The notes beneath the pieces are model-generated. The model searched no databases. It saw only the letters and a list, made by a program, of their open reading frames with translations, and had not been told where the DNA came from. From positions 15,506,934 to 15,570,933 of the forward strand of contig NC_071398.1 of the NCBI RefSeq assembly GCF_022682495.2: a stretch of 64,000 bases of DNA, written 5' to 3'. Each line of letters opens with the position of its first letter. Positions within the stretch are counted from its first letter, which is position 1. Positions 55,570-64,000 of this stretch are shown in pieces. The translations under genes were made by a program, and so were the position numbers. This DNA is from Desmodus rotundus. Its lineage: Eukaryota; Chordata; Mammalia; Chiroptera; Phyllostomidae.

Positions 55570-56560
55570 CATTAATCTCATTCCCCATCCTGGCTGTTCC
55601 CTGCTTGTCCATCCAACTCTCCTCAAATTACCCACCTACCACTGTCTCTACCTCCAATAACCTTAACTTCTGCCTCCCTAGGAGAGCAAAGCATATCACG
55701 TTTTCAGCTCCCCTCTTCCTTGCTTCTAAGAGGGTTTACATGACATTTCCAAGACCAGCCTTCCTCTTAGGATCTCCCTCCCATTTTCTCTTGCCTCTTC
55801 TAGGATCCAGTTTAATAAATTATCCTTTCTTTGATTCTCTAATCCTTCCCTTGTGTTTGGTTCCTCTTCTTCACACTACAAGTACAATTCTTTGTCATTC
55901 TAGAAAATCTTACCTTTATCTTCTCTTCCCTGGCAGCTCCCACCCTACCCTGTATAAACAAGCTTCTTGAAGTTAGCCCACATTTTAAAAAAGATTTTAT
56001 CTATATATTTTTAGAGAAAAGGGAAGAGAAGGAGAAAGAGAGGGAGAGAAGCATCAGTGTGAGAGAGGAACATCAATTGGTTGCCTCTTGTACCGCCCAG
56101 ACTGGGGGCTGAACCCACTGCCAGGCATGTGCCCTGACCAGGGATCAAACCAGTGACGTTTGGCTTTGCAGGACAACACCCAACCAACTGAACCACACTG
56201 GTCAGGGCAGCCCACATCTTGTGTCTCCTTTCTTCAGCTTCTTTTACTACCCACCAACTCTGGATTCCACCCCTATCATTCTATTTTTTTCTTCCATAAA
56301 GACAGCCCTTGCTAAGGTCACCAGTGGCCTTTTAATTGTTAAATTATTAAATGAATCTTTTTGCCTGAACTGACCTATCTTTGTGATATATGATCAGTTT
56401 CTGTAACTCCTCCCTAAAAATCTTGTGATTCTGTTGGCATTTTCTGATTCTTTCCAGCTGCCTCCTCTGACTCTCTATCTGATCAACTCTTAGATATTGG
56501 TGTGCCCCCAAATTTCGTTCTTGACCCTGCCTTGGCTTCCTTATGTGATCTCTTTAGTGA
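55570..56560 (+). repeat. L2 LINE (ORF2 region), interrupted by a Ves SINE
   Basis: C/T-rich sense L2 including AGACAGCCCTTGCTAAGGTC, ACCAGTGGCCTTTTAATTGT and TTGGTGTGCCCCCAAATTTC with TTCTTGACC, matching the L2 'gctcttgtcaaggtcaccaatgacc' and 'ggagtgccccagggctcagtccttgg' segments. The 151-codon frame at 55,515-55,970 is L2 debris. Confidence 0.65.
55984..56208 (-). mobile_element. Ves SINE with 9-bp TSD, inserted in L2
   Basis: Antisense Ves. The head complement is mutated (ACCACACTGGTCAGGGC), the tail complement is TTTTAAAAAAGATTTTATCT, and the B box is altered (GGTTTGATCCC). The target duplication AGCCCACAT lies at 55,975-55,983 and 56,209-56,217. More diverged than the other copies, so older. 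Confidence 0.93.
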
Positions 56561-56859
56561 GAAGGGGTTTGAGCTGTGGCTAGTAGCTGCCCAGCAGAGA
56601 ACTGTAGAACTGAAAACCATGGGGTCTCTTTGGTCTCCAACATGGCCCATAGCCATGACCCAGAGGGGTACATTTCTAATAATGGAAATGTGGGCATTGG
56701 ACCCTTGGAGGATTGGATGCATGTGAGCCTGGTATGTGATTCACATTCACCTGTAGGAGGCCATCCCCTTCCCTGCTCCAGGACTCAGCCAACTTGGAGG
56801 ACATAGAGCTGTGCCTCATAAAGGCTGTGTGCCCGCAGGGCTGCTCCATATTACATTCT

Positions 56860-57160
56860 AGAGTCTTCCATGTTGACACATGTAGCTCTAATTCATTTGT
56901 CTTCATTGTTCTGTAGTATTCCACTACCTGGATAGCTACCATATCCATTCTCCTGATGAGCATAAATACTGCTCCCAGGTCTTTTGTCTTTCCCACAACG
57001 TTACTATAACACTCTCATACTTGTCTCCGTGTGATCATGTGCAGAACTTGTCTAGGGTGTGCATCTTGAACTTTACTAGTGAATGTCAAGTGGCCTCCCA
57101 AAGGTTGTTCCAATGTACACGCCCACCAGTGTGCATCATAGTCCCCAACATTTTAAAGCA
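56860..57160. repeat. Degenerate L1/HAL1-type LINE
   Basis: GTTCTGTAGTATTCCACTAC, ACTAGTGAATGTCAAGTGGC, CTCCCAAAGGTTGTTCCAAT and GTACACGCCCACCAGTGTGC match the old L1/HAL1 'tagtattccattgt ... ttgtaccaatttacactcccaccagcagtgt' series. Confidence 0.65.
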
Positions 57161-57164
57161 AAGC

Positions 57165-58335
57165 TAAAGACAAAAGCCTTACCTGCCTCAGTCCAGCTAG
57201 TCATATCTGTTCCTTTGTTCCCAGCCAGGTGGCCACCGGCTGTTGGCACACCCCACATGGCTGTGTGGATATCGTATTAGACCCCGGGGCCGGTTTTCCA
57301 GCCTCGCCTGGGTCCTCAGTGCTGTTCAGCAGACCTCCTGCTTAAGGCAAGGTCTGCTGGGAGAAGTCCGCACGCTTCACACTGAGGCTATTTCCAACTT
57401 TCCCAGGACTGGAGCTTTCTCTTGTAAGTGCCTGCTGCCAGAGCCAGCTACATTGTTTGTGGGAAGTGGAGCCCCTTGTTGAAAAAGCAGAAAAAAGCTT
57501 TTCCCTTTTTTCCCACAGTTTCTCTCTCAACCTGTAACAGAATTTGAAATTCATTATTTAATATTTATGTTGCGCTTCCTTGGGCACAAGGATACCTCAC
57601 AGCTGGAGTGCAACCCCTCACAGTGCCTGGGGCCCAGCGTGTGCCATGCACGCACACCTAACTTTGACCTTCTCCGAGCCTGACCCCACGCTCCTGCCAA
57701 TGGGGTTGGCAGGCAGCAGACAGCCTGTCCCAGAGAGGCACGACCAGGAGTAAGTTGAGGCACATGCTCTGTTGTCCTATCAACTTCACTTATAAAACAC
57801 AAACTCAGAGGTAAAATTTTAAGGACTTTGAGAGAGTGACTGTCGAGCATTAAATCCGGAGTGCAGGGCCCTGTGCAATTGCACTGGTTGTCGGCCTATG
57901 AAGCCAGCCCTGTATGTCACACCCCTTGGACCCAAATGTCCAAAATGCCATTGCTTCCTGTATTCTGGAGGACCCAGTGTGGGTGTGTTAAGTTTTATTG
58001 GCACAGGATTCATAGTTTCAGCGAAAAGATCCCAAATTGTCAAGTTCGTATGTGTTTAGAGTTCTCGTTCCTGCCTTTGTCCCTCAGTGGCTTTAGCCAC
58101 TTAACCTAATTCTTCTCTTGGTTCCTTTGTTTTTGTAGTGTGACCTTGTATCTCTGTTCACTATGGTTGAAGTCGTGTCACTGAGGCTTCAAGTACCAAA
58201 ATAATGTTCATAACTGTTCTGTGGGAAAGTGTGGAGACTAAGCCAGCTGCAGCTCTGTTTGGCCAATCTGATGTGTGGCCTCTTGTCTAATCTAGTGAAA
58301 TGCCAAATCAGCATGTTAATCGCTAGCAAAAGTTA
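57165..58335. other. Unique non-coding stretch
   Basis: No gene is identified. Short open frames occur on both strands. Confidence 0.35.
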
Positions 58336-58339
58336 GGGA

Positions 58340-58551
58340 TTTTTTTTTAAAGATTTTATTTATTTATTTGTAGACAGAAGGGAAGGGAGGGAGAAAGAGA
58401 GGGGGAGAAACATCAATGTGTGATTGCTTCTCACGTGGCCCCCACTGGGGAACCGGCCCACAACCCAGGCATGCGCCCCGACTGGGAATCAAATCGGTGA
58501 CCCTTTGGTTCACAGCCCGCACTCAATCCACTGAGCCACACCAGCCAGGGC
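58340..58551 (-). mobile_element. Ves SINE with 10-bp TSD, well preserved
   Basis: Antisense full-length Ves: a T8 tail complement, AAAGATTTTATTTATTTATT, GAGAAACATCAATGTGTGAT, CCCCCACTGGGGAACCGGCC and head CCACTGAGCCACACCAGCCA then GGGC. Flanked by AAGTTAGGGA at 58,330-58,339 and 58,552-58,561. The A box is intact on the minus strand; the B box is slightly altered. Confidence 0.96.
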
Positions 58552-58564
58552 AAGTTAGGGAATT

Positions 58565-59265
58565 TTGACTAACAAAACTACACTCCAACCAAAATAATAA
58601 TAAGGCACAATAAGAAATAGTGCAGAAGCTAGTTTCGAGATGTTTCTGAACAAACCTGAATTCGTTTTAAATTATTTTCTCAACAAATATTGAGAATAGA
58701 AAAATTAATTTCATAGTCTGTTCAATATGAGTAGAAGGCACTCCCAAAGTGAATTGAAATGGATTTGGGTCAGAATGGAAAATTTGAAAAGACTTCTGGG
58801 ATTTCCCAAAATTGAGTAGCTAAAAGACTTTGTAGGAGAGATCCTACTTATGTGCATGTGTTAATATTCCTGCTGTTTTAAAATAAATATTTGTCCCTCA
58901 AAAGGCACTTCTAAAAATAAATTGGGTTTCAGTTTTGTTCCTCCTCCTTCTCCTTCTTCTTTAAAATTATTTGGGCTAACATAGTTTTTTGATAGTCTTA
59001 TCCACTGAAACTTTCCAAAATAGTGGCTTCTGTTAGTGGTAGGGTTTGCTAGGGAAAAAAAGTAGATTGCAAAGGAAGCAACAAGGAAAACCCACTTTTT
59101 TGTTTATTCCTAATGTAGCCACACATTTTTTACAGCCAGTCATTAACTGTGTAACCCAAAGCCTAGGAGTCAGACTCCAAACTGAGAACAACGGAGCAGT
59201 TTCTTGCCTTGCCTAGAGATGAGGTGATGGTGTGGCTAGAAGGAAAGCCAGGAAAGAAGTTACCT
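58565..59265. other. AT-rich non-coding stretch
   Basis: No gene or repeat is named. A CT-rich run (CTCCTCCTTCTCCTTCTTC) lies near 58,940. Confidence 0.35.
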
Positions 59266-59269
59266 TTAT

Positions 59270-59405
59270 GGGGTGTTTATTATAATACTTTTTAATGCAT
59301 ATCCTTATTTAATTCTCATTTGATAGGAGAGGAAACTGAGGCACAAAGCAGGACAGTCACTTGGCCAAGGTCACAGAGTGGAGAAGCTGCAGAAGCTGTC
59401 AGCTT
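59270..59405 (-). repeat. MIR SINE
   Basis: CATATCCTTATTTAATTCTC, GGAGAGGAAACTGAGGCACA, TTGGCCAAGGTCACAGAGTG: antisense MIR. Confidence 0.85.
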
Positions 59406-59409
59406 GAAA

Positions 59410-61620
59410 CACTCTGTCCTTCTCAAGACCAGCAGCGAGTCTGGTGGTGCCCAGCCCTCTGCTCTGGGGGAGGAGGCTGAATGTCTCTGAGGGCACACGT
59501 GCCCTCGTCTGGTTCTCCTTTCTGTTCTCTTTTCAGCTGTCCTTGGTCCCTGAGGGCCACGTGGAGAGAATCTCCCGCTTTCAGAGGTAGGCCCCTGAGT
59601 GCTGGCTGAGCCATCCACGAGCCTCAGATATTTAGACGAAGTTCAGTTTCTCTAACGGGAAAATAAATGGCCCAGACAAGTCTTTTCACCCAGAGCTCAG
59701 CCTAGGCAGAGTGAGCCAGGAGCCGTGCTTGGTGAGTGAGGCTCCACTCACAGGGCAGGGAGTGTTTTTCAGATGGGGAATCTGAGAAGTGATCTTCTCA
59801 GTGAATCAGGAGAGAAGTGATCTGCTCTGGATCCCACAGCAGATTGTGGCAGAATCTGGCTTGGTGCCGGGCTTCTTGCTGCCTTGGCCCCGGTCAGCGT
59901 GGCCCATGCAGTTGCAGGTGATTGTAGATGTAGGACTGGTGGTTACTGGCATCTCAGCATCATTCTCGTTTATTAGGAGCCTTGGAGCCACATTCTTCTT
60001 GGGAGATGATTATATGTTTCTGAAACCGAATTAATCTTTGATGTCTGAGAGCCTAGGAGCTTGAGTTGTTCAGTGTGCCTCATGTCTCATCCCAACTCTG
60101 CTCCACTTTTCGGATGATAAACAGACGGGAGCAGTTAACCCGAAATTCCTCAGGACAAGATTTGCTGTCTCTTTGTGGGCTGTAGGAGCTGAGGCGGCTT
60201 TCTGAAGTGCCATACCCACAGAGTGCCGTGCTCTGGGGAGAATCTGGCTTGGGCTGCAAGGTGAGTGATCTGGCGTTCTCTTCAGAGCACCCAGCGGGCT
60301 GCTTCTCTCCCCCCAGAGAGGAGCCGTCTTGGTCACTGTAGCTTTCACTTTGGCTGGCCAGTCCCATCTGCCTGGCTTGCTTTGCCCTGACCCTTCAGGG
60401 GCCAGCAGTAGTTCTGAGATGCTACCAGACAAGAGCACAGTGAGCTCAGGTGAGAAAGATGCCCGAGTTGACAATTGTCCCCAGCCACTTGCTGAGTTCC
60501 CTGTAGTCTCTCAGATTCCTGGCCTCAGACCTTGCTTAGCTTCTCGCAACACTTCTCAGCTCAGCTCTGGTATCTCCGGGAGACTTCCAAGCTTCACTCA
60601 TGATGACTGCCTCTTCAACCCTGTCTCTCGAATCTTGAACTAAACCTGCCTCCAGCTCATACCTGCCCAGATGTCCTTGGTCCCCTCCCAATTCAGCTCC
60701 TCAGTGGCTCCTGGTTTCTTACCAAAGTAACTTTGCCATACCTCCTTGTACTGCCTGAACCATCCCCCATTAAGTGGGGTCAGGGAAAGCCCTGTGGGAC
60801 ATGACCAGCTAACCTGATACTTTGGCAAGCAGGTGTGGACTGGGGACAGAGTTGGGTCAGGCAGAAGCTGAAATAACCAGAGGATAGTGAGGGCAGCTAG
60901 ACATACAGCTACCAGGAGGTAAGCCCAGGAAGTCCAGCTCTGATGTGGAGTGCACAGGGTGAGCTCAGACTGGACACAGGTGACACAGCCGAGGGGGCCA
61001 AAGCCTGGGAAAGGTGGCTCAGAGGGAAGCGATGAGTGAAAAGACAAGACTGGAGCCAGCTGCAGCAACTGCAGGTCTCTGGCTCTCACTTCTCTCAGCT
61101 GGGAACCTGTGGGAGACACAGCTGTGGGTCTGCAGTCTGACTTGAGTATGCCCCTTGTGCTGTGACACACAGTGATGCCCCAGCCTTGACTGTCACCTCT
61201 ATGCCAGCTTTTGGGCTGCTCAGGCCCACCTTCTGAACCCCTCTGCTCACTGTGCATTCCTTGCTTTTCCCCACAAGCGCAGACTATTCTCCCAGCCCAG
61301 GTTGCTTGACCTCTGGCCCCAGGCTGGGGCTGCCGTTGCCCTGCTGAGACCAAGAGCAGGGACTCAGCCTCCAGGACAGGCCCTGCTGTAGCCTGCGACT
61401 GTCTTCAGACCATCTTGGTGCTCAGTCAGACATCGCCTTTCCCTGAACCTGGCTAGGACACACACATGCGTGCACACTCACCTACATGTTTGCTTTTGGC
61501 TGACATGTCATCTGCTTTCTGGGGTTCTACCTGGGTTGTTTTTGGCACCCAGTCTGGTCAGCCGTGTTCTTGATTCATGACCTCTCAGGGCTAATGTTGC
61601 AGGGCTGAGGCTATGAAAAA
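59410..61620. other. Unique sequence with exon-like segments
   Basis: Repeat-free. It contains two short open segments bounded by good splice motifs (60,186-60,260 and 60,399-60,449, plus strand) and a 237-codon minus-strand frame with one hydrophobic helix (60,640-61,353). None is recognised; all are discussed under findings. Confidence 0.4.
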
Positions 61621-61624
61621 TGTG

Positions 61625-61702
61625 CAAGCAGGACCTAGTCCATCTTGTTTACCACTGAATCCTTGTTGCCAGCACACTGTAGGTACCCAATAAATATGTG
61701 AG
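61625..61702 (+). repeat. L2 terminal fragment
   Basis: CATCTTGTTTACCACTGAAT, CCTTGTTGCCAGCACACTGT, AGGTACCCAATAAATATGTG. Confidence 0.7.
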
Positions 61703-61704
61703 CA

Positions 61705-64000
61705 GGGGCCTGGCTTTCTGATAGGGAGGTGGGTGGTCCCAGGGTCAGGGCTCCGATGCCCATCCTCCCATGCTGCTTAGATGTGCACCTGTGAGTGCAC
61801 ATTCAACACCAGGTGTGTCCGAGGCACAGACAGGTCTTAGATCTCAGAACCCTGTGTGCTGCTCCGTCTGACTCTGCAGTTGGCGTTAGCGCCCTGCTTG
61901 TTCATGCCCTCATCTTCCTGTATGCCAGTGGGGGTGAGAACTCTCCTGGAAAGACCATGTTCCGTTAAAACACCAGTGCTTTGGGGAAATATGCGCTGTG
62001 CCAGTGTGAGCCTGGTACAGGTACTTGGTCAAAAGAGAGGTCTCTCGGGGTTTTGCCACTCGTTTGCCAGCATGGCCATTCTGGGCACATGATGTCAATT
62101 AAAATTTATCAGGAGGATTTGCTGGGTTAGCTAGCCAGGTGGTGAGTTGGCACCGGTGTCTCCTGGTTGAGAGATTTAGAAAGTAGGCCTTTTCCACCGC
62201 ATGGGAGACTGAGCTCAGTCAGGGGTGTCTGGGAGGATGGGGGGGTGCTCCCATATTCTGAGCCTACAGAGACACTGGGCCAAGGGGGGAACATAGATGC
62301 TAGCCAGAGCCAGAGAGCACAGCAAGGTCACAGAGGTCAACGGGGCACTGGTAGCATCCTAGAGAGAAAGCTCAGACTCTGCGATGTACACATCCTTCTC
62401 CCGCCCCCCACACTGCAGCCTGGTCCTTCTCAAAGTCAAGATGAACTTCCTGAGAAAATGAAGCCATAGAAGAGCCCAGAGAAGAGGACAGCTCTCACTA
62501 ACGCAGTCACTCTGCTTCTCAGGCATCCATGAAAATCCACCTTTAGGCAGTTTTCTGCAAACCACATTATTTTGAGGATGTCCGTGTGATTTAAATGAAC
62601 ACTCAGGACACCTCTCTATCAGGTGACTAATTCCTTTGTCACTGTGATGTTGGGATATAATAAGAAGTATGTATTTGGTCTTTGTCCCCAGTTCCTGGCT
62701 GTTCTAAAACTCTTACATTGTCCTGAGTGATAAAGGTGAGGGGAGTGATACCTGAGGTTATGCTGATGAGAGGACCTTTGGAGGGTAGAGGAACCACCGT
62801 GTGTGATTAAGTGGCTGGCACTTTGAGTCCCTCCCACCCTACATCTAGGGAGCGGAGAAGGTCTGGGCATTGAGTTTACTACTAATGGCCAATGGTTTAA
62901 TCAACGTAAAGGAACTTCCGTAAAGCCCTAAATGAAGGGGTTTAGAGAGTTTTAACCACTGAGGTTCCGGGAGGGTGGTACACACAGGAGGGAATGGAAT
63001 CCCTGTGCCCCTGCCCCATGCCTGCCTATATGCATCTCTTCCATTTGGCTGTTCCTGCCTTGTAGCCTTTATAGTAAACTGGTAATAGTAAGTAAAGTGT
63101 TTCCCTGCATTCTGTGAGCCATACAGAAAGCTATGGAACCTGAAGAGAGGGGTCTTGGGAACCCCAATTTGTAGACAAGTCAGACAGAAGTGTGGGTAAT
63201 GGGGGGACCCACTCTTGCAATTGGTGTCTAAAGAGAAGCAATCTTGTGGGACTGAGCCCTTAACCTGTGGAGCCTGTGCTAACACCGGGTAGTGTCAGAA
63301 TTGCCTAACGTGAGGGAAAACCCATACATTTGGTGTCAGAAGTGCTGTGAGTAGAGGAAACAGTTTTTGCTTTCGTCATGTAAATGGTAACCCCAACACG
63401 TTTGCCCACTTTGTGGCTGAATTTTTGAATCAAGCTTTCCTTTAGTAAGGTTAGTGGGTGGACAAAAATCCACGGTGGGTGACGTTGCGTCACAGATGTT
63501 GGCAGGACTGACAAAGGGTGGACAGTTGCTTTCTTAGCCACACCCATACCTCAGTTTACACAAACGTATGGGAACCATCACCACTGAAGGCCCCTTGTGG
63601 AGTCTGAATGCAGTAAAAATTAACTCCTTCATGTAGAGTTGAGTGTTTGGCCCTCAGAAAGTTAGAACCTGCTGACATGAAGGATTGCCCCATTGGCTTT
63701 CAGAAGGGAGACAACCATGAACTTGGCTTAGCAAGGTCATCAGCCTCTGAGTGCCTCAGCTGGAATGACAGTTTGAACACAGAGCCATAGAGACTTTAAT
63801 CAGGTCAGTGTGGTAAAGGCTGGAATCTGGGTTCAGCCAACTGCTGCATGAGCGCCTTGCACACAGCACTGGCCGTCTGGCTCCAGAACCTGGTGACTCA
63901 CTGTAGGTCTGTCATGACCGGCTTGTCTGACAGCTCCGACCTGAAGGGTAAGCCCTGGTGGCTCGGCACCTTCAGGAGCCAGGCATGGCTCAGCGTCTCC
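61705..64000. other. Unique sequence to the window end
   Basis: No named repeat. An open segment at 63,837-63,947 ends in a strong donor (AAGG|GTAAGC) and may be an exon. Otherwise only short overlapping frames are present. Confidence 0.35.

Noticed and set aside
55515..55970. 151-codon plus-strand open frame
   Set aside because: Lies mostly in sense L2 ORF2-region sequence that is otherwise degenerate.
57177..57240. Minus-strand open segment with GGCAG|GTAAGG donor
   Set aside because: Short, with a weak acceptor, and on the strand opposite to the rightward candidate gene. It shows how often such segments occur by chance here.

Overview
This is a window of mammalian nuclear DNA, almost certainly from a bat. 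The best taxonomic marker is seven copies of a tRNA-derived SINE of the Ves type. Each has a head of the form CCCTGGCTGG(TGTGGCTCAGTGG), a pol III B box in the better copies, a CT-rich 3' part and a short A-rich tail. Several have perfect target-site duplications. Ves SINEs are known from Yangochiroptera (vesper bats and relatives). The older layer is general mammalian: MIR, L2, L3/CR1, degenerate L1, hAT-type DNA elements and one MaLR-like LTR. No bacterial, phage or viral gene cluster, CRISPR array or intact tRNA gene is present. I recognise no complete protein-coding gene, and nearly all ORFs of 60-310 codons look like chance or repeat-derived ORFs.

Layout: (1) 1-26,800 is mostly unique, moderately GC-rich non-coding DNA with scattered MIR and L2 pieces, one hAT element (12.1 kb), one Ves SINE (9.2 kb) and a MaLR-like LTR (18.4 kb). 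(2) 26,800-40,300 is more AT-rich. It holds degenerate L1, a near-identical 140-bp sequence present twice (28.48 and 31.20 kb), and a Ves/MIR-rich block (32.2-36.6 kb). (3) 40,330-42,060 is a strong CpG island with GC boxes, two CCAAT boxes of opposite orientation, a CAG/CGG repeat and two ZNF143/THAP11-like motifs on opposite strands. This looks like a divergent promoter: one transcript probably runs leftward from about 41.85 kb and another rightward from about 42.15 kb. (4) 42,500-57,200 is dominated by ancient L2 (both strands), L3/CR1 and L1 debris. It includes a 5S rRNA retropseudogene inserted into an L2 with a 14-bp target-site duplication. (5) 57,200-64,000 is unique sequence with one Ves SINE and a few small exon-like open segments flanked by good splice motifs.

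Functionally the window is best read as the 5' ends and first introns of two divergent genes around a housekeeping-type promoter, plus flanking repeats. The gene identities cannot be assigned from the sequence alone. All repeat family names come from recalled consensus features, not from a database search.
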